Assembly: GCA_030015575.1 (NCBI GenBank)
Contig: JASDDO010000024.1
Coordinates: 223,778,996 to 223,842,995 of the forward strand
DNA length: 64,000 bases
Direction: 5' to 3'
From: Agapanthus africanus
Lineage: Eukaryota > Streptophyta > Magnoliopsida > Asparagales > Amaryllidaceae
Numbering within the stretch: position 1 is the first letter of the stretch; the number at the start of each line of letters is the position of its first letter. The notes under the pieces are model-generated. The model did no database searches and was not told where the DNA came from. It worked only from the letters and a program-made list of their open reading frames with translations. The translations under genes and the position numbers were made by a program. Of this stretch, positions 46,249-58,042 are shown piece after piece.

Positions 46249-47768
46249 TGATTAGTCTAAAATATTGCACATTTGAATGAACATTTTCTACTATTGTTAA
46301 ATACTAAAAGGTGTTTATTGTAAATATAAAACATATGTGGGTTTATCTGTAAAAAGTTTATTATCATATGTTTCTACATTATAATTAATATAATGAGGGG
46401 AAATATATGAATATAATATTTAAATGAAATATTAATAATTAAAATATGCATATCATATCAAATATTCCTAATCAATATTCTTAACATATAATATCATATA
46501 AATGGTTAGGATAATATCTCAAAGATATAAAATGCTACTAAACACTTTGATTTGAGATATTGTGCAGATATTAGCTCAGGTCTAGAATCCAAGTAAGAGA
46601 TCCAATTCAAATCAAGATATCGAAGCCGAATTTGCCAAATTTTAGAAGCAAATCGAGATATCTAGCAACGGCAGAGATTTGGAGTATTATTTTCAGAATC
46701 TAGATATCAAGAGAATCTCCAAATATCAACACAAAATACCAGAAGAAATATCAAAAACTGATTCCACTATGTTGCGGCTGAACCGCGGCCAAAGGGGGCA
46801 ATATGCAGCGGTTCCACAGCTTATTAGTAGCCGTCGGATGTGAGATTTTGTAGATTTGATCGTAACTGTATATTCTCACATATGGAATCTAGGGTTTCTG
46901 GTTTCAAATACTATATAAAGGACCGAGAGTTGTACAATCAAAATCATCATCGAAGAGATCAAGAGATCCACGCATCCGGGTGATCATCATCTATTCATCT
47001 ATCTCCAACAAGAAAAAGATCTAGAGCAAACTAGAGTTCTTGTAATCTACTTTCTAAGGAGAATTATAAATACAATAGTTGATTAATAAAGATAGATTTT
47101 ATTTTAATTCTTTTTGCATTTATTTTTCTGCACTTACTTTTACGCATTACTTTTTCTGCACCTTAATTATGATTTCTTTCTTCTTCAACCTCTCTTCACT
47201 AACCATGAGCGAGTAATTTCTAGCTTGCTAGGGTTTGTAGGATAGGATAGGATAATGGATGAAAAACCTTTTAATTTCTTTTAAATATTTTAAAGTTTAT
47301 AAACTTTAGCAAAATAAATGTTAACCTCCTTATCAGGCGCGTTATCAATTTATTGATAGTCTCGACCGCGATTTGAGATTGGTTAAATACTTGTTTTATT
47401 ACAGGCTAGACATGAATAGAGATCAATGAAAGGACAAGGGTTACTAGTGGGAAACCCTATTCTCTCCAAGAACCTTAATCTACATTCATCACTATCGCTC
47501 TAGTTTTAAACTATTAAAAGATAAAAGAGTCATTTTTAATTATTCGTCCATTACTACTAAGTCCTATAAGCCCTACAAGCCTTTTTATTATAAATTTTAT
47601 ATCCGTTTTAAAATAGAAAGACAACAATCATCCATCTTTTATGAACATGTCTAAAGCAAGAAAAGAGTTCACGTTTCCCTGCGGACGAACCGTACTCATC
47701 GCGGCTAGCTACCAGCGACACCGTTTTGATTGCGGTTATTTACAAAAACACTTTTTAACGATTAATCA
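46249..47768 (+). repeat. Athila-like LTR, plus orientation, solo or truncated (1520 bp)
   Basis: It matches 4840-6350 in inverse orientation over its full length, starting TGATTAGTCT and ending TTAATCA. There is no primer site behind it and no perfect target duplication (AATCT before, GGTCT after). It is therefore either an old solo LTR or a fragment. A TATA box CTATATAAAG lies at 46911. Confidence 0.72.
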
Positions 47769-48280
47769 GGTCTCTTCGTCAAAGAGTACCGCATATCGGA
47801 TCTAAGGATGGATAACGTCAGACCCCTACTAACCCGATAAGTCGTGTCTGAGTCAAGCTCATCACCAATAGAGATATTATTGATCAACTATTAGTAAATC
47901 TCATCCACCATGGCCATGGATTTCTGGTGATAGCCAACTGAACACAGCACGACATCGACTCCTAATACAGGAGAGACGAATCCCTGACAATCGACCACTG
48001 CCTCCATATGGCTTGGGACTGTACCTAACTAAAACCTATTTGCACGACTCCTTTGAGCCGTAGTAGGGTAGTAATCAAAGTACAGTAGGAACTTACACGA
48101 GACAAATGACGACTTAAGGTCAAAGGACTAACCTATACTTATGCCACCTGAGAACTTCCATCTGACAATAGATATAATATCATCTAGAAGTTCTCGGCGA
48201 GTCCGTCCGGTGTACTCACCTCCAGTGAGCACTTGTATACTATCTTAGGTGACACAACACCAATGGCTTGTGAGACCGGC
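47769..48280. other. Unassigned sequence
   Basis: Non-coding, about 510 bp between two LTRs. I see nothing recognisable beyond a loose resemblance in style to the spacer at 17353-20739. Confidence 0.4.
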
Positions 48281-48959
48281 TGTTGGGGTCAAAATTTGCA
48301 CCCCGGTTGACCGAGTCAAAGTCAAGATCAACCCCAAACCAGGTGGGCTCCAGCCCAGGTCAAGCGGGCCCATGCCCAAGTCGAGCCCGCGGCCAGCCTC
48401 CCCATGCCAACAATAAAATCATGTAATAAATAATTTTTATGTAATTTTTTATGCATGAATGGTCATAAAGCCAAATTTTTGTAAAGCCCATGGCTTATGT
48501 GCAAAATGAAATGGCACATGAGCCATGGGATGAGCAAAATGCCATTTTGTAAAGCCCAAGGGGCTATATGTAAATATGTAAGCCTATATAAGGCAACATG
48601 ATGATGAATAAAAGAGAGACCTTTTCATTCCCCTAAAAAATCTAGGGTTTGTGCCTCTTTCCCCTTTCTGAAGGTTCTAAACCTTCTTCTTTCTGTTGAA
48701 TTAAATCAAGAGTCTTACTCTTCCTTTTCCAAAACTAATTAGTTTTTCACCACAAAACCCACAAAGGGGAACTCAGATCTGCCATCAGATCTCAAAAAGA
48801 AAAGATTTTTAAAATCTCATATCTCTTGATCTTCAAGATCCTGCCAACAGAGGAGGAAGAAGGAGACCCATCTCCAGAAACCCCACTTTGGGGAAGAACC
48901 AGGGCTGGAGGGGAGAAGCCCCTTCATCAGCTTCAAAACATCCTAGGAGTTTAACTCCT

Positions 48960-48960
48960 C

Positions 48961-49005
<45 letters not shown>

Positions 49006-49008
49006 CAC
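48960..49008 (+). repeat. (AT)n(GT)n microsatellite
   Basis: A short AT run is followed by about 16 GT units. Confidence 0.95.
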
Positions 49009-49074
49009 AAAATAATAGGTGCTCCTTTCTGGGAGTATAACTCCCATTGCAGGGACCAAGTCCCTTTTGCCGCC

Positions 49075-49315
49075 CGAACTCCCGCGTGCTGACACGTGGG
49101 GCGCTGGCGCTCAAAGCGCTAGCGCCCGAGCGCCTAAAGCGCTAGCGCCCGAGCGCCCACGTGCTGACACATGGGGCGCTAGCGCCCTTGCGCTCAGAGC
49201 GCTAGCGCCCACATGCTGACACGTGGGGCGCTAGCGCTCTTGCTCTCAGAGCGCTAGCGCTCAAAATGCTAACGCTCTTACGCTCAAAGCGCTAGCACCC
49301 AAAGCGCTAGCGCTT
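49075..49315 (+). repeat. GC-rich array of GCGCTAGCGC palindromes with G-box cores
   Basis: About ten copies of the palindrome AGCGCTAGCGC or variants alternate with GCTGACACGTGG, which occurs twice exactly (49089 and 49216) and once mutated (49164). This recalls the G-box array of the intact Tat LTR, although the repeat itself is unrelated. Confidence 0.75.
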
Positions 49316-49815
49316 TTTCCCACACATCCTTTGGATGCCCCTTTTCCCTTTTTTTATTTTTTATTTCATATATATGCATATATACACACACATACTCTAC
49401 AACATTGTCCCTCTCAAAAAATTTGGGCCGGGGCGCTGCCCCGCACCCCGCAAGGGGGCTGCTAGCCCCTAGACCCCTAGCCCGCTATCCGGGTAGCGGG
49501 ACCCCCGTAAAAACTCTGTGAAGCCCCCGATATATCCCAAACCCCTTCAAAACACAACACTGCACATTGAGTTCGCATGACCAGTTCAACCCGTCAATCG
49601 GAGGTTCTCTCGCTCCAAATGCGGGGGGTAATTAACGGCAGCTTAGTCTGCGGCTGCCGGAGATTCGGATCCCCACAATCAATAAACCCCAGCCTAACCT
49701 AGGCAGGGGGAATCTGTAATGCGCCTGACAAGCGCGCGCGTATTCCCATCTCAATGGGGTGACGAAAAACACCCTACACCGGCCACCGCCCCTCGTCGGG
49801 GTTTAGAAGTGTAAA

Positions 49816-50082
49816 CACTAGTCTACTCCGGAATATCGATGCCCAGTCTCGATACTCCCACGACTAGGGACATTTAAGGATGTGCTTATGGACAACCCAG
49901 CTCCCACATATAAGATCGCCATTATAATGCTAATTGTCAAGCAACAATCCTACGGGCTTCATCAATGATGAAAACAAACCAGATAGCACATTATCATCTC
50001 GAGTAAGAATGTGATACCTGTACAGGTTCTCTCTCAATTATCATAATCGCCTACTTGGAAGTCTTAAGGCTTGATATACCTG
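49816..50082 (+). other. Decayed interior of Tat-like element
   Basis: About 270 bp between the LTR remnant and the first recognisable integrase residues. No frame is visible. Gag, protease and reverse transcriptase are missing, so a large deletion lies here. Confidence 0.45.
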
Positions 50083-50715
50083 AAGGCATCAAAGTCTCAA
50101 GATTCGCTACTCAACATAAAATAAATTGGAGATATTCCTCCATCTATTATCCAAAAGACAATGGGCTAGCTGAAGCTTTCAACAAAACCCTGTGCAAGCT
50201 CCTGAGGAAAAATGCCTCAGTCAAATAACGAGACTGGGATCTGAAGCTCCACGAGGCGTTGTAGGCATATCGTACAACGTACCGTACTCCAAATCATTCC
50301 ACTCCATACTCATTACTCTTCGGAGTAGAGGCAATCCTCCGCCATTGAAGTCGAAATTCCAAGCCGAAAGATGGCTGTCCAGCACTGTTTGACGGAGGAG
50401 GAAAATGCTCTCCTTCGGCTTGAAGAGCTCGACACCCTTAAAGAAAAGAGACTCTCACTACAGCAAATTCTAGAGCTGTACTTAGCCCAAATGTCATGGG
50501 ACTACAACAAGATGACCCGTCTCCGTGCTTTCAAGAAAGGCAAATTGGTGTTGGTCCTCAAAAGACCGATCATTCCCAATCAACTTGCCAAAGGAAAGTT
50601 CAAGCCAAATTGGGAAGGTCCATACGTCATCGAGAAAATGTTTGACGGAGGATCCTACCAACTGATAAGCGTCGAGAGAGAAAGGCCCATGCCACCCATC
50701 AATAGCCGATATTAA
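50083..50715 (+). pseudogene. Tat-like integrase, C-terminal half, broken
   Basis: Translation gives QHKINWRYSSIYYPKDNGLA, then EAFNKTL with the third catalytic residue, and AYRTTYRTPNHSTPYSLLFG with several stops and a frame change. An open 114-codon stretch (50371-50715) follows with FKPNWEGPYVIEKMFDGGSY and RPMPPINSRY. It is clearly related to 31489-32064. The catalytic Asp part is missing. Confidence 0.85.
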
Positions 50716-50952
50716 AGGAAATACTGTGCGTAAATGATCCAAGTCGCAAACAAATTGAGCTCACCAGCCCTACGGTCTGGATCATACATCTTGTAAAACC
50801 ATACATAATTCATAGGCATAAACGACTGTTATCTCCCCCAAGTCTCACCAGCAAGGCTACGTTTGAAGTCCTACTGGCGATGAAGCTAAAAAACGGTATG
50901 TCCACAAGCGAAATAGGCACGGATGAAAATCTAAAAGAGCTTTGTGAGTAAG
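50716..50952 (+). other. Post-pol remnant of the Tat-like element
   Basis: The last 64 bases (50889-50952) match the ACGGTATGTCC repeat that follows pol in the intact Tat element (32328, 32480), which shows the same downstream organisation. The match is cut at 50952 by the insertion of the next element. GTAAG (50948-50952) should be its target duplication. Confidence 0.65.
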
Positions 50953-53646
50953 TGTACTGACTCTGAATTTACTGTACGGAATTTTCCAGTTTAATGTATA
51001 GAAAATGAGTTATACAGCCTGAGTTTGAGTTATAAGTAAATTTTGTTAAATAACAGCAACAAACAACTTGTAGCTCACTGGTAAAGCCCTTGCACTACTG
51101 TGACGTAGCCCCTGTGTTCGATCCCCATCAGACGCATTATTTTTTCTAATTTTTCTTTTTAACTTTTTGAAAGCTTAAAAGTTTACACGTTCAATACACA
51201 GAAAAATGAAAAGTCATAAAAATCAAACATATGGAAAATGGAGTAAACACCGAATTGTACACGTGGCACAAATCCAGAGCCCCAAAGCCTTAGATCGGCC
51301 GGCGAAAAGCCAATATTGGCCGGCACCGACGGTTGAACCAAGCCCAATGAGGCCCGGGCTTTGCACACTAACCCCTTCACCTACCCTTAACACCCCTGCA
51401 CTATTTGATTTCTCTGCAATCAAACAGGGACTTATCATTTCACCATTAAACCAAATTTTAATGCTTTTTAATTCACATTTTTAATTCCAAAACCCTAATT
51501 CAACACTATAAATACCACTCCACACTTTGGCTCAGTATCATTTTGAAATTTCAAGCCAAAACTCTCAAAAATTTTCTAAGTACAAGTAAAGTAAAGAGGA
51601 GTTAGCAAGCGGTCAACTTCAGACGAAGAATCGAAACTATTTTGGAGCTCCCACGATGCCACGACGACAACCTTCTCTTCTTTTACCTCTTATTAAGCTT
51701 TCTAACCAGTAAGTCCCTCTCAATCTCTTTTCTTCTTCATTGAAATCCCATTTCAAAAATTATATCGGTAAGTGGAGTTAATACCGATATCTATTTCTAA
51801 ACCCTTGAAATTTACCTTTTTCCTATATATTGTTCATCCAAATTCTTACACAATACTTTTAATCTTAATTATAAATATTTAGAATAAATTTTAACCTAGA
51901 ATTCCATGCAAAATAACTTTAATTTAAGTTTTTCATTTAAATACCATGAACTTTAAATATCATCTTTTTTTAGTTTTGTTAAAATAATACCTTTAAGAAA
52001 ACTCCACGGGGCAATGACCTACCCCACACGCACACATAATTCTATAGCACGATACCTCTTTTATGTGAATTTTTGTTATGAAGACATTATCACAAGAAAA
52101 TACCACTTACTATAAAAACCGGATTTCTTTTAAACGGTGTTTTAAATTTCTTTGTGATTATGCCTCTAATACCCTTGTTAGACGATCTGCTAATGGATAG
52201 TGCAGATTATCGCACATCATTAGGCTAGTAGAGTGAGATGCAGACCTCCTCACGGAGCATTCGGTCTCAAAAGGTTTTAAATACGGTTTTTAAGAAAAAT
52301 GTATTTTTCTAATTAAATAAAATTTAATTTTAATAATTATATAAAAATTAAAAATCTATATTTTCAAAATATAATAAACTTACATTTTTTTAAAATGAAA
52401 TATTTACTAGTTTCACTAAAATACCATCAAGATACCAACAAAAGACAAGTTTTACAATAAAATACCATGAATTTTCCAAGCTAAGCAATTATCACTAAAA
52501 TACCTCAAATCCTTAAAATTCATATCCATGAAAACCCTAAATAATATAAATAAATTCTTGAGGTTTATTTTGAGATTTTATTAAAAATATTTTTCATAAA
52601 ACCCCCTCGAGTTATATAAAACAATATTTAAGAACTTTAGTAAATATTGGTTTAAGCGGGATCAATTCTCTTGAGACTCAGGAAGCCGAAGAAAGTGAGT
52701 GCTTACCTATTTAAGGTAGAAAACTTAACGGAGTTATCAATGGTAATTGTCTTGGAAAAAGACACAAATACTGCCGTCCATGTGCAGCAGTTATCGATGA
52801 CTCCCGAACCTAATTCAGGATCTAAATCAATTATAAGTGTCTGACTCAGTCAGAGTCCATTTTAAACCTGAATCCAAAGTAAAAAATGAATACATGAACT
52901 TGAACCTGAATACTTTAATTCAAACATCAATATCAAACATGAATACTTGACTTGACTTGATCGAACCATGATTATAACTTGACATGACTACCTGAATACA
53001 AGATTACATTCTAAACCTGACTACTTGAACATTTGTATCCATGGTTTCGGCGAGAATTGTAAATATACTCTATACAATGTATTACGCGGGGATAACGGGG
53101 TAGATTGGTACGGAACGTATAGCGCGGCACGAGATGGCACTTAAAAGACACCTACATGAATTCTTGCGCCGTTGTTCCGTGGGTTTTGACGGGGCCTTGT
53201 CCTACATATTACCATAGTCCACGGGGTAAGATGGACTCCTCCCGTATACACAAATACCTTCTGTACCAAACTACAAACAACTACGTTAGAATAACAAGTA
53301 TAAACTTATACAATTTACCAGTTTCATTTAACATTATTTGTTCTATTCCATTCCTTCTTTTGGGACTTACCGAGCGCTAGTTCGCTGACGATATTCCTGT
53401 GTTTTCTTTCTTTGGAATGTTCGTTAGAAGGACCGGACTTTTAGGAGATCGAGCCTAACCAGGAAGATTTGGACCAGCTCACTGCCTAGCCGGACTACTA
53501 GCTCTCCTTGTACTTACTTTCAGTTTGTATGCCACTGTTTAGGCACTGCTTATTTCATTGTATCTTTCTTTTTTTAAAACGGTTGTATATAAAGATGAAT
53601 GCAAATAAAGATTGATGTTTATTTTATATCACTTGTCATTCTTGTG

Positions 53647-53694
<48 letters not shown>

Positions 53695-53785
53695 TGCTTA
53701 ATTATGCTTAACGTATTTATTTCTTAGTAAATACGTTGCGGCCGTCACGTTACGGATTCCGTACATTGGGAAGCAGGGCATGACA
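50953..53785 (+). repeat. 5' LTR of internally deleted element (2833 bp)
   Basis: It starts TGTACTGACTC and ends GCAGGGCATGACA, and aligns with 55571-58042. It is related to the solo LTR 1196-4400. A TA microsatellite (53650-53694) is present near the end. No gene is seen; an open frame near 51206-51484 is not preserved in the 3' LTR. Confidence 0.88.
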
Positions 53786-53793
53786 GGTTTTGT

Positions 53794-53836
53794 TGGTGGC
53801 CCATGCAGGTTTCGAACCTGCGACCTTCGCGTTATC
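53794..53836 (+). other. Extended primer-binding site, complement of tRNA-Ile 3' half
   Basis: The segment begins TGGTGGCCCATGCAGG eight bases after the LTR. For 43 bases it is complementary to the 3' half of plant tRNA-Ile as I remember it: CCA end, acceptor strand, whole T arm (GCAGG/CCTGC stem perfect), variable loop, anticodon stem and anticodon. Normal primer sites cover 18 bases or fewer. The corresponding site in the Tekay-like element is tRNA-Met. Confidence 0.72.
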
Positions 53837-54373
53837 ATCCATTAACAATGAATCTCACCGCTCAGTGGAAGCTACAGCAGGAATTGCACGGATTGGCAAT
53901 CGAAGTAGTTATGCCAGGTAACGATTCGTATTTGATGAACTTATAAGCTCAGTCCACTCTTGTCAATCAGACCAAAGCAGCTCAAGCAAATGACGCCAAG
54001 CTACAAAAGATCCGAGAACAAGTAGAAAGTGGATTTCGAGCTGACTTCATCATCCACGAAGATGGATCCTTGAGATATGGAAGTCGATTATGTATACCAC
54101 ACGGACCAGTTCGAGAAGAGTTGATGAAAGAAGCTCACAGCTATCCGTACTCAGTACACCCCGGTGGTACAAAGATGTACAAGGATTCACGGCAACACTA
54201 CTGGTGGCATGGAATGAAGCGCGAAGTAGCCAGAAGCGTAGCCAAGTGTTTGGTCTGTCACCAAGTAAAGGCTGAACATCACAGAACTGCTGGTCTATTT
54301 CAGCCGTTACCAATCCCAGAATGGAAATGGTAGCACATTACCATGAACTTCGTGCTAGGACCCTTCTAAGAAT

Positions 54374-54434
54374 GTTTGAGCCTATGCAGCGGCATTTGCT
54401 TGCCCAGATGCTTCTGATGTGCCCTTCCTTGCAG
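54374..54434 (+). other. Intron-like insertion 1 in integrase
   Basis: A 61-bp GT...AG stretch ending in the pyrimidine-rich CCTTCCTTGCAG interrupts the core between the first catalytic Asp block and [14 protein letters not shown] stands at both ends (54369 and 54433), as for an insertion with target duplication. Confidence 0.5.
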
Positions 54435-54549
54435 AATGAAGGGTAACGACGCAATATGGGTGATTGTGGATCGACTCACCAAGTTGGATCACTTTATTCC
54501 AATTCGAATTGGCCAGTCAACTAAGACGTTAGCAAAGAAGTACATGGAG

Positions 54550-54624
54550 GTAAGCATGAATCTAAAGTAAGATTTAACTCTTCAATATGTACTATAGTTG
54601 ATACCCATGAACTCATTCGGGAGA
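54550..54624 (+). other. Intron-like insertion 2 in integrase
   Basis: A 75-bp stretch beginning with the consensus donor GTAAGC and ending GGGAG interrupts the core between KKYME and IMRLHGVP. GGAG is repeated at both ends (54546 and 54621). Confidence 0.5.
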
Positions 54625-55533
54625 TTATGAGATTACATGGAGTACCGGTTTGCATCGTCTCCGATCGTGATACCAGATTCCGATCACAATTCTGGCAGAG
54701 TCTGCAAGCTAGCCTGGGAACGAGTCTGAATTTCAGCATGGCTTACCATCCACAAACGGACGGACAGTCCGAGCGAACAATTCAGATTCTGGAGGACATG
54801 CGAAGAGCTTGTATGTTAGACTTCGGAGGTTTGTGGAAAGATCACTTACACCTTGTGGAGTTTTCATACAACAACAATTATCAGGCGAGCATTAGAATGA
54901 AACCATTTGCAGCACTCTACGGAAGGAAGTGGCGTTCACTACTAAGTTGGGACGATGTTGGAGATCGTGAACTCCTTGGACCAGAGATGATCATAGCAAC
55001 TGTGGACGTAGTTCGCACGATCAGGGAAAGAATGCGCATAGCTCAAGATCGACAGAAGCATTGGGCTGATGCAAAGCGCCGACACCTGGAGTTCCAACCT
55101 GGAGACCATGTTTTTCTGAAGATATCTCCAAACAGAGGAGTGGTCCGCTTTGGCAAGAGGGGTAAGCTCGGTCCCAGATACATATGACCATTCGACATTC
55201 TTGAACGATTTGGAGAAGTGGCATACCATTTGGAACTACTATCCTCATTGGAAGGAGTGCACAACGTGTTCCACATATCCCGGCTACGAAGATATGTGAG
55301 CGACCCCAGCCACATCCTTGATCACTCAGAGCTCACAGTCCAGACCGACTTGACTTGCGAGCAACAACCCGTTGAGATCCTGGACCGAATGGTGAAGACA
55401 CTGCAGAACAAGGAAGTAAACTTGGTCGAGTGATGTGGAGAAAAGATTTGCCAGGAGAATCAACGTGGGAACGAGAAGAAGACATGCGTGATGATACTCT
55501 CACTTATTTGTAAATTAGTCCCTATGTAAATGT

Positions 55534-55570
55534 AAATTTCGATGACGAAATTTTTATAAAGAGGGTAGAA
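55534..55570 (+). other. Palindrome and polypurine tract before 3' LTR
   Basis: AAATTTCG/CGAAATTT with loop ATGA (55534-55553), then AAAGAGGGTAGAA ending at the LTR. Confidence 0.78.
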
Positions 55571-58042
55571 TGTAACGACTTTGAATTTACTGTACGGAAT
55601 TTTTCAGTTTAATGTAGAGAAAATGAGTTATACAGCCTGAGTTTGAGTTATAAGTAAATTTTGTTAAATAACAGCAAGAAACAACTTGTAGCTCACTGAT
55701 AAAGCCCTTGCACTGCTGTGACGTAGCCCCTGTGTTCGACCCCCATCAGACACATTATTTTTTCTGATTTTTCTTTTTAAATTTTTGAAAGCCCAAAAGT
55801 TTACATGTGCAATACACAGAAAAATGAAAAGTCAGAAAAATCGAACATGTGGAAAATGGAGTAAACACTGAGTTGTACACGTGGCACAAATACAGAGCCC
55901 CAAAGCCCTAGATCGGTTTGCGGAAAGCCAATATTGACCGGCACCGACGGTTGAACCGAGCCCAATGAGGCCCGGGCTTTGCATACTAACCCCTTCACCT
56001 ACCCCTAACATCCCTGCACTATTTGATTTCCCTGCAATCAAACAGAGACCTTTCATTTCACCATTAAACCAAATTTTAATGCTTTTTAATTAACGTTTTT
56101 AATTCCGAAACCCTAATTCTACACTATAAATACCACCCCACACTTTGGCTCAGTATCATTCTGAAATTTCTAGCCAAAACTTTCAAAAAATTTCTAAGTA
56201 CAAGTGGAGTAAAGAGGAGTTAGCAAGCGATCAACTTCCGACGAAGAATCGAAGTTATTCCGGAGCTCCAGCGACGCCACGACGACAACCTTCTCTTCTT
56301 CTTCCTCTTATTAAGCTTTCTAACCAGTAAGTCCCCCTCAATCTCTTTTCTTCTTCGTTGAAATCTCATTTCAAAACTTATATCGGTAAGTGGAGTTAAT
56401 ACCGATATCTATTTCTAAACCCTTAAAATTTACCTTTTTCCTATATATTATTCATCCAAATTCTTACACAATACTTATGATCTTAATTATAAATGTTTAG
56501 AATAAATTTTAACGTAGAATTCCATGCAAAATAACTTTAATTTAAGTTTTTCATTTAAATACCATGAACTTTAAATATCGTCTTTTTTTAGTTTTGTTAA
56601 AACAATACTTTTAGGAAAACTTCACGGGATAATGACCTACCCCACACGCACACATGGTTCCATAGCACGATATCTCTTTTATGTGAATTTTTGTTACGAA
56701 GACAGTATTATAAGAAAATACCACTTACTATAAAAACCGGATTTCTTTTAAACGGTGTTTTAAATTCCTTTGCAATTATACATCTACAACCCTTATTAGG
56801 GGACCCGCTAATGGATGGTGCAGATTATTGCACATCCTTGAGCTAGTAGAGCGAGATGCATACCTCTTCACGGAGCATTCGGTCTCGAAAGGTTTTAAAT
56901 ACGTTTTTTTTAAGAAAAACGCATTTTTCTAATTAAATAAAATTTAATTTTAATAATTATATAAAAATTACAAATCCATATATATTCAAAATATAATAAA
57001 CTTACATTTTTTAAAATGAAAGATTTACAGGTTTCACTAAAATACCATCAAGATACCAACAAAAGACAAGTTTTACAATAAAATACCATGAACTTTCCAA
57101 GCTAAGCAATTATCACTAAATACCTCAAATCCTTAAAATTCATATCCATGAAAACCCTAAATAATATAAATAAATTCTCGAGATTTATTTTGAAAATTTA
57201 TTAAAAATATTTTCATAAAACCCCCTCGAGTTATATAAAATAATATTTAAGGACTTTAGTAAATATAGGTTTTAGTGGGATCAATTCTCTTGAGCCCCAG
57301 AGAACTGGAGAAAGTGAGTGCTTGTCTATTTAAGGTAGAAAACTTAACGAAGTTATCAATGGTAATTGTCTTGGAAAAAGACACAAATCCTGCCATCCAT
57401 GTGCAGCAGTTACCGATGACTCCCGAACCTAATTCAGGATCTAAATCAGTTACAAGTGTCTGACTCAGTCAGAATCCATTTCAAACCTGAATCCAATGTA
57501 AAAATGAATACATGAACTTGAACCTGAATACTTGAATTCAAACATCAATATCAAACATGAATACTTGACTTGACATGACTTGACCAAATCATGGTTATAA
57601 CTTGACATGACTACATGAATACAAGATTACATCCTGAACCTGACTACTAGAACATTTGTATCCATGGTTTCGGCAAGACTTGTAAATATACTCTATATAA
57701 TACATTACGCGGGGATAACGGGGTAGATTGGTACGGAACGTATAGCATGGCACGAGATGGTCACTTAAAAGACACCTACATGAACTCTCGTACCGTTGTT
57801 CCGTGGGTTTTGACGGGGCCTTGTACTACATGTTACCATAGTCCACGAGGTAAGATACACTCCTCTCATATACACAAATACCTTCTGTAACAAGTTACAA
57901 ACAACTACGTTAGAATAACAAGTATATACCTGTACAATTTACCAGTTTCATTTCACATTATTTGTTTTATTCCATTCATTCTTTTGGGACTTACCGAGCG
58001 CTAGTTCGCTGACGACATTCCTGTATTTTCTTTCTTTGGATT
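55571..58042 (+). repeat. 3' LTR of internally deleted element, cut by insertion
   Basis: It starts TGTAACGACTTTG and aligns with the first 2.47 kb of 50953-53785. It breaks off at 58042, corresponding to about 53414-53418 in the 5' LTR, where the minus-strand Tekay-like element begins. GGATT (58038-58042) should be that element's target duplication. The rest lies beyond the window. Confidence 0.88.

Larger units (their letters stand above)
48281..49815 (+). repeat. Diverged Tat-like LTR
   Basis: It starts TGTTGGGGTC. It has a TATA box (CCTATATAAGG near 48584) and shares with the intact Tat LTR the ordered signals TAATTAAC, a 7-bp hairpin, CCCCACAATCAA and GGGGGAATCTG near its end (49629-49713). 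The right boundary is uncertain. It contains a GC-rich array (49075-49315) and a TG microsatellite. Confidence 0.6.
53845..55512 (+). pseudogene. Chromovirus integrase remnant with two insertions
   Basis: Translation starts in the linker between RNase H and integrase, then gives the zinc-binding region ([26 protein letters not shown]), the catalytic core ([31 protein letters not shown]) and the tail (VFHISRLRRYV, ESTWEREEDMRD) with a chromodomain-like end. It has stops at about 53943 and 54331, a stop at 55185-55187, a frame change near 55433, and two short GT...AG insertions (54374-54434 and 54550-54624). It cannot be functional. Confidence 0.88.
50953..58042 (+). mobile_element. Internally deleted chromovirus-like element
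   Basis: 5' LTR 50953-53785, unusual primer site 53794-53836, a 1.7 kb interior holding only the integrase half of pol, palindrome/purine tract, and 3' LTR 55571-58042, cut by another insertion. Gag, protease, reverse transcriptase and RNase H are absent, so the copy could only have moved with help from another element. Many stops show age. Confidence 0.85.

Noticed and set aside
46249-47768. A clean solo LTR with target duplication
   Set aside because: The flanking pentamers (AATCT and GGTCT) do not match, so I list it as solo or truncated rather than a proven solo LTR.
53794-53836. A nuclear tRNA-Ile gene on the minus strand
   Set aside because: Only the 3' half is present, the 5' half (D arm, acceptor 5' strand) is missing, and a CCA end is included, which nuclear tRNA genes lack. 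The position beside an LTR end fits a primer site.
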